From positions 1-64,000 of the forward strand of contig DATJQI010000057.1 in NCBI GenBank assembly GCA_035505915.1: DNA of 64,000 nt, read 5' to 3'. This document shows positions 1-8,128 of the stretch, one piece after another. The position numbers were made by a program, and so were the translations under genes. The notes below the pieces were generated by a model that was not told the origin of the DNA, made no database searches, and saw nothing but the letters and a program-made list of their open reading frames with translations. Position 1 is the stretch's first letter, and each line of letters opens with the position of its first letter. This DNA comes from 40CM-2-70-7 sp035505915 (GTDB lineage: Bacteria > Gemmatimonadota > Gemmatimonadetes > Gemmatimonadales > GWC2-71-9).

Positions 1-1323
1 GACACCGCGATCCTGGATACCCTCCGCCTCCTCCTCCGAGGCGAGGGCTACGACGTCGAGACCGTGACCTCCCCCGGCGGCGTGCTCGCCGCCGTCGAAG
101 CCCGTGACTTCGACGCCGTGCTCATGGACATGAACTACACCATGGACACGACCGGCGGGATCGAGGGCCTCGACCTGCTCTCCCGGCTCCAGACCCTGGA
201 CAGCACGCTGCCGGTCCTCGTGATGACCGCCTGGGGCAGCATCGAGGGCGCCGTCGAGGCGATGCGGCGCGGCGCCCGGGACTACATCGAAAAACCCTGG
301 GACAACACCCGGCTCCTGCACCAGCTCCGCACCCAGATGGCCCTCGGCGCCGCGCTCCGCAAAGGCCAGCGCCTCGAGAGCGAGAACCTGACCCTCCGGC
401 GGGGCGGCGCCCCCGAGCTGATCGCCACCGCCCCCGCGATGCAGCCGGTGCTCAAACTGATGGAACGGGTCGGTCCCGCCGACGCGAACGCCCTCATCAC
501 CGGCGAGCACGGCACCGGGAAGGAAGTGGTGGCCCGCTGGCTGCATGCCGCGTCCTCGCGCGCCGCGCGCCCGATGATCACGGTGAACCTGGGCGGCCTC
601 GCCGACGGCGTGTTCGAAAGCGAAATGTTCGGCCACACGAAAGGCGCCTTCACCGACGCCAAGGCCGACCGGATAGGCCGCTTCGAGCTCGCCGACGGCG
701 GCACCCTCTTCCTGGACGAAGTCGCCAACCTCTCCCTGAGCCAGCAGGCCAAGCTCCTACGCGTGCTCCAGACCGGCGAGCTCGAGCGCGTGGGATCCTC
801 GAAGACCCGCCGCGTGGACGTCCGTGTGCTCTGCGCCACCAACGCCGACCTCCGGGCCGAGGTGGCCGCGGGACGGTTCCGCGAGGACCTGCTCTTCCGC
901 ATCAACACCATCGAGATCCATCTCCCGCCGCTCCGGGACCGGCGGGAGGACATTCCGGCCCTCGCGGCGCACTTTCTCAAGCTGTACGCCGTCCGGTATC
1001 GGAAATCCGTGAGCGCGTTCGACGCCGCGGCACTCCAGGCGCTCATGGCGTACGGCTGGCCCGGCAACGTCCGCGAGCTGGCGCACGCGGTGGAGCGGGC
1101 CGCCCTGCTCGCCGAAGGAGACAGGGTCCGCGTGTCGGACCTCGCCCTCCGGGCCCCGGACGCGGGCGGAGGACGGCTGGAAGACCTGAGCCTCGAGGAA
1201 GTGGAGAAGCTGCTCATTCAGAAGGCCGTCGCCCGCTTCCAGGGCAACGTCACCGCCGCCGCCAAGGCACTGGGGCTCTCCAGGAGTGCGCTGTATCGGC
1301 GCCTGCAGCATCACGGTCTCTGA
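1..1323 (+). CDS. NtrC-family sigma-54-dependent response regulator (5' partial)
   Basis: Two-component response regulator that would activate sigma-54 promoters after phosphorylation. The reading frame is open from base 1, so the N-terminus lies outside the window. It has a receiver domain (phospho-acceptor Asp in AVLMDM, about codon 43 of the visible part), an AAA+ domain with Walker A GEHGTGKE, Walker B GGTLFLDE and an R-finger region, and a C-terminal Fis-type helix-turn-helix (VTAAAKALGLSRSALYRRL). The sigma-54-contacting loop reads GAFTDA instead of the canonical GAFTGA. The stop codon overlaps the kinase start as TGATG, so the two are translationally coupled. Family assignment is secure; the target genes are unknown and probably lie upstream. 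Confidence 0.95.
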   Translation, partial: DTAILDTLRLLLRGEGYDVETVTSPGGVLAAVEARDFDAVLMDMNYTMDTTGGIEGLDLLSRLQTLDSTLPVLVMTAWGSIEGAVEAMRRGARDYIEKPWDNTRLLHQLRTQMALGAALRKGQRLESENLTLRRGGAPELIATAPAMQPVLKLMERVGPADANALITGEHGTGKEVVARWLHAASSRAARPMITVNLGGLADGVFESEMFGHTKGAFTDAKADRIGRFELADGGTLFLDEVANLSLSQQAKLLRVLQTGELERVGSSKTRRVDVRVLCATNADLRAEVAAGRFREDLLFRINTIEIHLPPLRDRREDIPALAAHFLKLYAVRYRKSVSAFDAAALQALMAYGWPGNVRELAHAVERAALLAEGDRVRVSDLALRAPDAGGGRLEDLSLEEVEKLLIQKAVARFQGNVTAAAKALGLSRSALYRRLQHHGL

Positions 1324-2669
1324 TGGCGACGACGCACGAAAAACAGATCACCCGCCTGGCCCTCGCGGGCGGAGTCCCGGCGCTGGCGGTCGCGCTCTGG
1401 CTCCTCTGGGCCGGCGACTACACGTCGCGCGTACAGTGGACCCTGTCGGTCGTGATGGTGATCGCCTGGCTGTCGTTCGCGTTCGCCGTGCGCGAGCGGG
1501 TCATCCGCCCCCTGCAAACCCTGTCGAACATGCTGGCCGCCCTCCGGGAGCGAGACTACTCCCTCCGCGCCCGCCGCCAGGGCGTGGACGACGCCCTGGG
1601 GCTCGTGATCTTCGAGCTCAACGTCCTCACCGAGGAGCTGAAGCAACGACGCCTCGGCTCCCTCGAAGCCACGGCCCTGCTCGAGCGCGTGATGGCGGAG
1701 ATCGACGTCGCGGTCTTCACCTTCGACGCGAACGACGTCCTGCGGCTGGTCAACGCGAGCGGCGAGCGCCTGCTGGGCCAGGACGCGGATCACATCCTGG
1801 GACGGCGCGCCGACGAGCTGGGGCTCGCCGAGTGTCTCCGCGGCGAGGCGCCGCGGGTGCTGGAGCTCGAGTTCCCCACCGCGCGGGGCCGCTGGGAGGT
1901 GCGCCGGGGCGCGTTCCGGCAGGAGGGGCTCCCCCACCAGCTGGTCGTACTCGCCGACGTCTCCCGGACCCTGCGGGCCGAAGAGCGCCTGGCCTGGCAG
2001 CGGTTGATCCGTGTATTGGGGCACGAAATCAACAACTCTCTCACGCCCATCCGCTCCGTGGCCCAGCGGCTGACCGAGCTGCTGGCCCGCCCGGGCAAGG
2101 ACGGCCCCCTGCGGGAGGACCTGGAGCGCGGCCTGGAGCTCATCGCGGGCCGGTCGGAGTCGCTCACCCGGTTCCTGTCGGCCTACGCCCGGCTGGCCCG
2201 CCTGCCTCCGCCCAAGCTCGCCCCGGTGGATGTGCCGTCGTGGATCGAGCGCGTAGCGCGCCTCGAGACCCGCGTGGCGGTCGAGATCGTCCCCGGGATT
2301 CCGGTGACGGTGACGGCGGACGGGGACCAGCTCGACCAGCTCCTGATCAATCTGATCGCGAACGCCACCGACGCCGCGCTCGCCACGGGCGGGGGCGTGA
2401 AGATCCGCTGGAAGGCGCGGGCCCACGTGGTGGATGTGGAAGTGATCGACGACGGGCCGGGGTTGCCGGAGACGAAGAACCTGTTCGTCCCGTTCTTCAC
2501 CACGAAGCCCAACGGCTCGGGGATCGGGCTGGTGCTCTCGCAGCAGATCGCCGAAGCGCACGGGGGCCGGTTGACGTTGACGAACCGCCGGGACGCGCGG
2601 GGGTGTGTCGCGCTGCTTTCGCTTCCCCTGCCCTACCCGGTCAGCCGCCCAGCCGCCGCCGTTCGATAG
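1323..2669 (+). CDS. NtrY-like membrane sensor histidine kinase
   Basis: Sensor kinase partner of the preceding regulator. Two membrane segments (residues about 12-30 and 39-55) are separated by a very short loop, so sensing is probably in the membrane or cytoplasm. HAMP-like linker (56-110), PAS domain (about 120-220), then a DHp helix with His234 in HEINNSLTPI and an ATPase domain with N box (LINLIANATDAA), G1 (DDGPGLP), F (FVPFFTTK) and G2 (GSGIGL) motifs. All catalytic boxes are intact. It starts inside the stop codon of the regulator (TGATG), and its last 29 bases overlap the convergent gene that follows. Confidence 0.93.
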   Translation: MATTHEKQITRLALAGGVPALAVALWLLWAGDYTSRVQWTLSVVMVIAWLSFAFAVRERVIRPLQTLSNMLAALRERDYSLRARRQGVDDALGLVIFELNVLTEELKQRRLGSLEATALLERVMAEIDVAVFTFDANDVLRLVNASGERLLGQDADHILGRRADELGLAECLRGEAPRVLELEFPTARGRWEVRRGAFRQEGLPHQLVVLADVSRTLRAEERLAWQRLIRVLGHEINNSLTPIRSVAQRLTELLARPGKDGPLREDLERGLELIAGRSESLTRFLSAYARLARLPPPKLAPVDVPSWIERVARLETRVAVEIVPGIPVTVTADGDQLDQLLINLIANATDAALATGGGVKIRWKARAHVVDVEVIDDGPGLPETKNLFVPFFTTKPNGSGIGLVLSQQIAEAHGGRLTLTNRRDARGCVALLSLPLPYPVSRPAAAVR

Positions 2670-4128
2670 TCCGCCGGCCGGGCTCGCGCTCGGCGGCCGC
2701 CTCCGGCTCCCGCTCGAGCTGCGCGGGCGACAGGTCGGCCCGGAGCCACACGCCGGGCACCGGCAGCGTGATCTGCGCCTCCTCGAAGACCCGCACGCGC
2801 TGATGGGTCGTTTCCAGAAGGGCCACCCGCCAGGCCGACGTCGAGTGGTCCACCGACCGGAGCGGGAAGGCGACGTAGTTGCCGACCCGTCCCACGACCC
2901 CGTTTTCGATGATGTCGGTGAGCGGCCGGCCCTCCGGGTCTTTCAGCTTGGCGAGCGCGAAGAACCGCTCCGCGGGGTCCCCGGCCGCGATGATGGTGGC
3001 CGAGTAGTACGAGAGGTGCGCGGTGATGTGCTCGAAGATCCGGCGTTCGGCCGCGCGGTCGGGCTCGGACGCGCTCAGCACCCGCTCGAGGTCGGCGTGG
3101 AGCTCGCGGTCCAGGAGCGCGCGGCGCAGGGCGTGCCCGAACCGGCGCACCACCTCGCGGGTGGCGAGGTTGGGGAGCCGGAACGGGACGAGGAGCGCGG
3201 GCCGGGCGCGGGGCGCACGCTCGATCACCCGGTAGCGGGCCACCGGCTCCACCACATGATAGGTCAGCACGCCGTCGGCGCGGGTGTTCCGCACCGTGCG
3301 GATCACCGCGTTGGACGGCGCGTCGGCGCCTTCGGACACGCCGATGGGCCGCCGGCGCAGCGCTTCGCCGGCGCGCAGGGTGCGGGCGGCGAGGAAATGG
3401 ACCGTGTCGGCGGCCGCGGCGTTGAGATCGGTGACGACCAGGGGCTCGAGCGGGGCGGCGTCGACGCCGTCGCCCACGGCCCAGTTGGCGACCATCCGGG
3501 GCACGATGTGCAGCGCGCGCTCACGCGCCACGCCCTTCCGCCGCCACCGGCTGTCGGTGATGGCGATGCGGGCTTCATCACCGGGGCCCACGGACACGCT
3601 GTACAGGACGTCCCCCGCCTCCGTGCCGAGGGACTGCCAGATCTGCTCGATCTCGAACAGCACGCCGTAGCGCATCAGTCCGTCGCCGGCCGAATCGTTG
3701 GGCGAGACGATGAGGCCGGAATCTTCGGGGGCGATGCCGATCCGCGTGTAGCGAATGACCTGTCCGATGGCGGGAGGCGTGCCGGAACCCGTGAGCGCGG
3801 GAGCCGTCAGGCCGGGGGTCGTGCTCTCCGGCGAGGGGAATTCCTCCCCGGGAGAGGACAGGCCTTTCGGAGCGGCGAGGGGCACGGGCTCGTCGGGCAG
3901 GGAGCGGGCGTCCAGCTCGATGGTGTCTTCGGTGCGGAGGCCGACGCGCAGGCGGAGCCGGCGGCCTTCGTGCTTGGGGATCTGGACCACGCCGTCGGCG
4001 TCGCTCACCCAGAAGCCGGCGGAGCGATTGGCGGCGTCCAGGACGGTGACGGGCACGCCGGACAGCGCGGCCCCGGTGTCCTGGTCCACGATTCGGAAGA
4101 TCCAGCAGTCCTGCCAAGCCGGTGCCAT
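2641..4128 (-). CDS. conserved hypothetical protein with N-terminal carboxypeptidase-regulatory-like fold
   Basis: Function not recognised; 495 residues. No signal peptide is visible from the chosen start. The first ~70 residues (RIVDQDTGAALSGVPVTVLD, then a DADGVVQIP segment) resemble a carboxypeptidase regulatory-like or Ig-like beta-sandwich; a proline/serine linker follows. The remainder contains YSVSVGPGDEARI and a long alpha/beta region, and the C-terminus is charged. The ATG at 4128 is preceded by GGAG at 6-base spacing, whereas the upstream in-frame ATG at 4353 would run through the divergent promoter region, so 4128 was chosen. It converges on the kinase with a 29-base overlap. Confidence 0.7.
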   Translation of the reverse strand: MAPAWQDCWIFRIVDQDTGAALSGVPVTVLDAANRSAGFWVSDADGVVQIPKHEGRRLRLRVGLRTEDTIELDARSLPDEPVPLAAPKGLSSPGEEFPSPESTTPGLTAPALTGSGTPPAIGQVIRYTRIGIAPEDSGLIVSPNDSAGDGLMRYGVLFEIEQIWQSLGTEAGDVLYSVSVGPGDEARIAITDSRWRRKGVARERALHIVPRMVANWAVGDGVDAAPLEPLVVTDLNAAAADTVHFLAARTLRAGEALRRRPIGVSEGADAPSNAVIRTVRNTRADGVLTYHVVEPVARYRVIERAPRARPALLVPFRLPNLATREVVRRFGHALRRALLDRELHADLERVLSASEPDRAAERRIFEHITAHLSYYSATIIAAGDPAERFFALAKLKDPEGRPLTDIIENGVVGRVGNYVAFPLRSVDHSTSAWRVALLETTHQRVRVFEEAQITLPVPGVWLRADLSPAQLEREPEAAAEREPGRRTIERRRLGG

Positions 4129-4311
4129 CGTGAGCTCCGTCCTTGGGACTTCGGCGGGAAGCTCAAGTCGCAAGTTCGGGGCCTCGGGGAGCCGCCGGCT
4201 AAGTAGTTGTCCACAAGCAGGTTGCGGGAGCCTCCTCGGTCTCCCGCCGAGTGACACCCCTCTTTTTGCAAAGAGTCTGGTGGTCACGGGCGACAGCAAC
4301 TCTGTGATACA

Positions 4312-4346
4312 AAGTACTTGACAGCACCTGCCGCGGCTCCTAGAGT
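4312..4346 (+). promoter_or_regulatory. strong sigma-70-type promoter with palindromic operator candidate
   Basis: TTGACA (4318-4323), 17-base spacer, TAGAGT (4341-4346). The perfect palindrome AAGTACTT (4312-4319), within ACAAAGTACTTG, overlaps the -35 box, as expected for a repressor site. The ATG at 4352 is only 5 bases after the -10 box, so the transcript should begin at or next to the start codon (leaderless). The winged-helix regulator encoded second in the operon is the obvious candidate ligand; this is inference. Confidence 0.7.
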
Positions 4347-4351
4347 ACGCC

Positions 4352-4936
4352 ATGGCCGCACCACAGCCCCTCGCCGACCGCGCGATCGAGAACCTGCGCT
4401 ACATCCGGGACACCATGGCCCGGTCGGGCGCGTTCACCGCGGTTCCGGGACTGGGCCAGGTATGGGTCGGGGTGACGGCGCTGCCCGCGGCGTGGCTGGC
4501 GCACCGGTCGCCGACGGTGCTCGGGTGGCTCTCGGTGTGGCTCGCGGAAGCGGCGGTGGCGCTGGCGATCGGAGGCATCACGATGGTGCGGAAGGCGCGG
4601 GCGGTGCGGGATCCGGTGGTCTCCGGACCGGGACGGCGCGTGCTGCTGCACTTCCTTCCGGCCTTCGGATCCGCGGCGGTGCTCACCGGCGCCATCGTGC
4701 TGGCCGGCGCGCCCGCCCTGCTCCCCGGACTCTGGTTGCTGCTCTACGGCACGGGGGTCGTCGCCGCGGGCGCGTTCTCGGTCCGCCCGGTGCCCCTGAT
4801 GGGCATCTGCTTCCTGGTCCTCGGCACCGCCGCGCTCTTCACGCCACCGGCCTGGGGCGACGCCTGGATGGCGGCGGGGTTCGGCGGCCTGCACCTCGGG
4901 TTCGGCGCCGTGATCGCACGGAGCTACGGTGGCTAA
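4352..4936 (+). CDS. multipass membrane protein of regulator-linked pair
   Basis: 194-residue integral membrane protein, function not recognised. The N-terminal amphipathic part (DRAIENLRYIRDTMARSGAFT) is followed by about five hydrophobic segments, the last ending near residue 190. No catalytic motifs are visible. Start ATG at 4352 lies 5 bases after a TAGAGT -10 box with no Shine-Dalgarno, consistent with leaderless initiation. The stop overlaps the GTG start of the winged-helix regulator, so the two are one operon; such pairs usually form an autoregulated unit in which the membrane protein is sensor or effector (inference). Confidence 0.8.
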   Translation: MAAPQPLADRAIENLRYIRDTMARSGAFTAVPGLGQVWVGVTALPAAWLAHRSPTVLGWLSVWLAEAAVALAIGGITMVRKARAVRDPVVSGPGRRVLLHFLPAFGSAAVLTGAIVLAGAPALLPGLWLLLYGTGVVAAGAFSVRPVPLMGICFLVLGTAALFTPPAWGDAWMAAGFGGLHLGFGAVIARSYGG

Positions 4937-5288
4937 GTCCGGCGCGGCCCGTCAGGCCAAGTCCGAACCCGCGGGCGGGTCCGCCGCCCGCGCCGCCGCG
5001 GACCTCGACCGCCTCATCCACGAGAAGGTCCGCCTCGGCATCGTGAGCGCGCTGGCGGGACACGAGTCGCTCAGCTTCAACGAGCTCAAGCGGACGCTCG
5101 CCGCGACGGACGGCAACCTGAGCGTACACGCCCGCAAGCTCGAGGACGCCGGCTACGTCACCTGCACCAAAACCTTCGAGGGACGCCTGCCGAAGACGGT
5201 CTACCGGCTGACCGCCACGGGCCGCAAGGCCCTGGAACGCTACCTCGACCACATGGAGGCGCTCATCCGGGCCACCCGGGCCCCGTAG
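4929..5288 (+). CDS. winged-helix transcriptional regulator (HTH_34/ArsR-like)
   Basis: 119 residues, a single winged helix: recognition helix region FNELKRTLAATDGNLSVHARKLEDAGYV and wing KTFEGRLPKTVYRLT. An alanine-rich N-terminal tail precedes it. The fold matches the small PF13601-type regulators that repress their own operon. It uses a GTG start overlapping the stop of the membrane protein by 8 bases. The palindrome at the operon promoter (AAGTACTT) and the related inverted repeat ACTTT-N7-AAAGT at 5311-5327 are candidate binding sites (inference). Confidence 0.88.
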   Translation: MAKSGAARQAKSEPAGGSAARAAADLDRLIHEKVRLGIVSALAGHESLSFNELKRTLAATDGNLSVHARKLEDAGYVTCTKTFEGRLPKTVYRLTATGRKALERYLDHMEALIRATRAP

Positions 5289-5302
5289 AGCGGGTTTTTT
5301 TT
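5282..5302 (+). terminator. weak intrinsic terminator candidate after the regulator
   Basis: A short stem CCCG/CGGG (5282-5285 with 5291-5294) encloses the regulator's stop codon and is followed by eight T residues (5295-5302). The T tract is good but the stem is only 4 bp, so this is a marginal terminator that could allow read-through into the prenyl synthase. Confidence 0.35.
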
Positions 5303-5310
5303 GACTTCAA

Positions 5311-5327
5311 ACTTTATGACTCAAAGT
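5311..5327. promoter_or_regulatory. inverted repeat over the uppS-like start codon
   Basis: ACTTT-ATGACTC-AAAGT forms a 5-bp inverted repeat with a 7-base spacer that contains the ATG at 5316. The CAAAGT half-site resembles the sequence at the upstream operon promoter (ACAAAGTACTT at 4310-4319). It may be a second site for the adjacent winged-helix regulator; this is speculative. Confidence 0.3.
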
Positions 5328-5957
5328 GCTCTGCACATCGCCGTCATCATGGACGGCAACGGCCGCTGGGCGTCCCGCCAGGGACTCCCCCGCGCCGTCG
5401 GCCACCAGGCCGGCGCCCGCGCCGTCCACCGCGCCGTGGCCGCCGCCGCCGAGCGCGACGTCTCGGACCTCACCCTCTATGCCTTCTCCGCCGACAACTG
5501 GCGCCGTCCCCTCCCGGAAGTCCTGGGACTCTTCCGGATCTTCGAGCGCACCATCCGCTCGGAGACCGCGACCTGCGTGTCCAAGGGCGTCCGCCTCTCC
5601 GTCATCGGCCGGCGCGACCGCCTGCCGTCCCCGCTCCGCACCGCCATCGCCCGCGCCGAGGCGGCCACGGCCGCCGGGGGACGGGACGGCCGCCTGCACC
5701 TGCGGATCGCGATCGACTACTCGGGCCGGGCGGCCATCGGCGGGGGCGAGCTGCTCCCCGACGTGGACCTCCTCATCCGCACGGGCGGCGAGCGCCGCCT
5801 CTCGGACTTCCTGCTCTGGGAGTGCGCGTACGCCGAGCTGCTCTTTCTCGACGAGATGTGGCCGGAGTTCGACGGGAAGACGCTCGACCAGGCCCTGACC
5901 GCCTTCCACAACCGGGAGCGCCGCTTCGGTGCCCTCCCGGGGGAGCGGGCGGGATGA
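5316..5957 (+). CDS. uppS: short cis-prenyltransferase (UppS family)
   Basis: Condenses isopentenyl diphosphate onto allylic diphosphates in Z configuration, typically making the C55 lipid carrier for peptidoglycan and polysaccharides. Signature motifs: HIAVIMDGNGRWA (catalytic Asp), GHQAGARAV, FSADNWRRP, and DLLIRTGGERRLSDFLLWE near the end. It is 213 residues against a usual 230-260: the segment between the beta strand IAIDYSGRAAI and DLLIRT is about 30 residues shorter than normal. ATG 5316 was preferred over TTG 5301 because it sits 6 residues before the conserved HIAVIMDG. The stop overlaps the next gene as ATGA. No cdsA, frr or dxr neighbours, so it may be a second prenyl synthase of the genome. 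Confidence 0.85.
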   Translation: MTQSALHIAVIMDGNGRWASRQGLPRAVGHQAGARAVHRAVAAAAERDVSDLTLYAFSADNWRRPLPEVLGLFRIFERTIRSETATCVSKGVRLSVIGRRDRLPSPLRTAIARAEAATAAGGRDGRLHLRIAIDYSGRAAIGGGELLPDVDLLIRTGGERRLSDFLLWECAYAELLFLDEMWPEFDGKTLDQALTAFHNRERRFGALPGERAG

Positions 5958-7462
5958 ACGGCGAAGCGAAGGCGGCCCTGCCGGTCTGGGTGGCGGCCGG
6001 CGCCCTGGCGGTCGGCGTCGCGGCCGACTTGACGCTGCGGAGCGTCCCCTGGGGGCTCAACGTCACCCTCTGCGCACTACTGCTGGTCGCCGTCGGCGCA
6101 GCCCTGGTGCGATACCACGGCCTGCCCGTGAGTTCCGAAGCCCGGTGGCTGACGCTGACCACCGTGCTCCTCGCGCTGGCGTTCGCGCGACGAGACTCGG
6201 GCGCCCTGGCGTTCTTCGACCTGATGGCCCTCATCGCCACCCTCGGACTCACGGCCGCGACGCTCCGTGGGGTCCGCCTGGCGCGGCTCAATCTGGCCGA
6301 TCAGGCTCTGCAAGTGGGCGCCGCGGCGGCGTACTCCCTGGTCGGTGCGTTCCCGCTGTTGGCCCGCGTGGCACGCTGGGCCCAGGAGCCGAAGTCAGCC
6401 GGCCTTTCGCGGGCGCGCGCCGTCGCCCTCGGGGCCCTGATCGCGAGCCCCCTGCTCCTGGGCTTCGGAATCCTGTTCGCCGGCGCCGATCCCGTCTTCG
6501 GAAGGGCCCTGCAAGGCGTCTTCACTATCGATCCGGGCGTCGCCGCCTCCCACGCCTTTCTGGTCACCTTCTTCACCGGCATCAGCGCTGGATATCTGTC
6601 CTGGGCCGTCCTCCACCCGGTCAACATCCCGTCCCGTATGCCCGCGGTGCTCCGGTCCCCCGTGGCAGCCCTCCCCGTCTTCACCGCGCTGGCGCTGACC
6701 ATCGGACTGTTCGCCCTCTTCGTGGCCTTTCAGGCGGGGGAGCTGTTCGGAGGCCGTGCGTGGGTCGCGCGGGCCGCGGGCCCCAGCTATGCCGAGTATG
6801 CGCGGAGCGGGTTCTTCGAGCTGCTGGCGGTGGCGGCCCTGGTGCTCCCGCTCCTGATCGCGGCGGACCGGGCCGTCGGCGGTCAGCCGGGCGGTGACGG
6901 ACGCTGGTTTCGGGCCCTGGCCCGGACTCTCCTGGTCCTGCTCTTCATCATCATCGCTTCGGCCGCGAACCGGATGCGGCTCTACGTCGCCGCGTACGGG
7001 CTGTCCGAGATCCGCGTGTATGCCACCGTCGCGATGGCCTACGTCACGTTCCTCGCTTCATGGCTCGGCGCGAGGCTGATCCGTCGGCGGCGGCGCCGGT
7101 TCGCGCCCGGCGCGTTGATCGCGGGATACGTCGCGCTCACCGGGCTCCACGTCATCAATCCCGACGCTCTCATCGTCCGCGTCAACATGAGCCGGGTCAC
7201 CACCAAGCCTTTCGATGCCGGCTACGCCACATCCCTCTCGGCCGACGCCATCCCCGCTCTCGTCGCCGGGCTGCCCAAGCTCGACGCCGTGACCCGGTGC
7301 CGGGTCGAGCAGCGCCTCCGGCGACGGTGGCTCGCGATCGACGAGTCGACGCCGCGTGACTGGCGGAGCGCCAACTGGGCCAGCTTCACGGAAGCCCGGC
7401 TCGCCCGGCACTGGACGAGCATCCCCTACGTGCACAACTGTTCTTCACCGGAGGCCACATGA
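5954..7462 (+). CDS. DUF4153/DUF4173-type multipass membrane protein
   Basis: 502 residues with about eleven to twelve predicted membrane helices, then a soluble C-terminal tail of roughly 90 residues. The segment SGFFELLAVAALVLPLLI is characteristic of DUF4153/DUF4173 proteins; their biochemical role is unknown. Start ATG overlaps the prenyl synthase stop (ATGA) and the stop overlaps the next gene by 4 bases, so three genes are co-translated. The odd C-terminal part contains several Trp and Arg residues and is probably cytoplasmic. Confidence 0.85.
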   Translation: MNGEAKAALPVWVAAGALAVGVAADLTLRSVPWGLNVTLCALLLVAVGAALVRYHGLPVSSEARWLTLTTVLLALAFARRDSGALAFFDLMALIATLGLTAATLRGVRLARLNLADQALQVGAAAAYSLVGAFPLLARVARWAQEPKSAGLSRARAVALGALIASPLLLGFGILFAGADPVFGRALQGVFTIDPGVAASHAFLVTFFTGISAGYLSWAVLHPVNIPSRMPAVLRSPVAALPVFTALALTIGLFALFVAFQAGELFGGRAWVARAAGPSYAEYARSGFFELLAVAALVLPLLIAADRAVGGQPGGDGRWFRALARTLLVLLFIIIASAANRMRLYVAAYGLSEIRVYATVAMAYVTFLASWLGARLIRRRRRRFAPGALIAGYVALTGLHVINPDALIVRVNMSRVTTKPFDAGYATSLSADAIPALVAGLPKLDAVTRCRVEQRLRRRWLAIDESTPRDWRSANWASFTEARLARHWTSIPYVHNCSSPEAT

Positions 7463-8106
7463 TCACGGATGGACTCACCCCCGTCGGCGTCCTGCTGCTC
7501 CTCGGACTCGTCGGCGGCACCCTCGCCCTGGGCATCGGCGTCGTCGCCGCGCTCCTGATGGACCAGGGCATCTGGGTCAAACGCTTCGTCCTGCTCGGAG
7601 CGGCCGGATACGCCCTCTACGCGGTGCTCCTCCTCGCGCACTCGCTGACGAGCCGGACGCGGGTGCTGGCGCTGAACCAGGCCAAGCACATCTGCGAAAT
7701 GGACTGCCACTCGGAGTATTCGGTGATCGCCGTCCGGACGGCCAAGCAGATCGCCGGCCGGACCGCCACGGGGGAGTTCTACGTCGTGACCGTGCGGGTC
7801 CAGTTCGACTCCGCGACGATCGGACCGCATCGCGGGATGGGGCCGCTCGAAATCGGACCGCGCGCCGTGTACGTCGTCGACCGGTCAGGTCGGGAGTACC
7901 CGCTCGAGCCGGCCGGTGCCGCGGATTCCCTGCGCCGCTCGATCGTGCCGGGGGCGTCGTACACGACCGACCTGGTGTTCGATCTTCCGAACGGTGTCGC
8001 CGGTCCCGAGCTCTTCATCGGCGCCGCGTCCGGGGCCCCGGACTGGATCCTGATCGGATCGGAAAACAGCCTCTTCCACAAGAAGACGTTGTTCGCGCTG
8101 AGCTGA
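7459..8106 (+). CDS. membrane-anchored hypothetical protein with extracytoplasmic beta domain
   Basis: 215 residues, function not recognised. Two membrane helices (residues about 5-30 and 38-58) are followed by a soluble domain of about 150 residues that reads as a beta sandwich of the DUF4352/telomeric-repeat-like kind (TGEFYVVTVRVQFDSATIG, then AVYVVDRSGREYPLEPAG and VPGASYTTDLVFDLP). GGAGG lies 4 bases before the ATG. It overlaps the preceding membrane protein by 4 bases and probably works with it. Confidence 0.7.
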   Translation: MITDGLTPVGVLLLLGLVGGTLALGIGVVAALLMDQGIWVKRFVLLGAAGYALYAVLLLAHSLTSRTRVLALNQAKHICEMDCHSEYSVIAVRTAKQIAGRTATGEFYVVTVRVQFDSATIGPHRGMGPLEIGPRAVYVVDRSGREYPLEPAGAADSLRRSIVPGASYTTDLVFDLPNGVAGPELFIGAASGAPDWILIGSENSLFHKKTLFALS

Positions 8107-8128
8107 CGCTCGGGCTAGCTTGGCGGCT

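Noticed and set aside
4207..4215. TTGTCCACA resembling a DnaA box (TTATCCACA)
   Set aside because: Single copy with one mismatch, no further boxes, AT-rich unwinding region or dnaA/dnaN nearby; not an origin.
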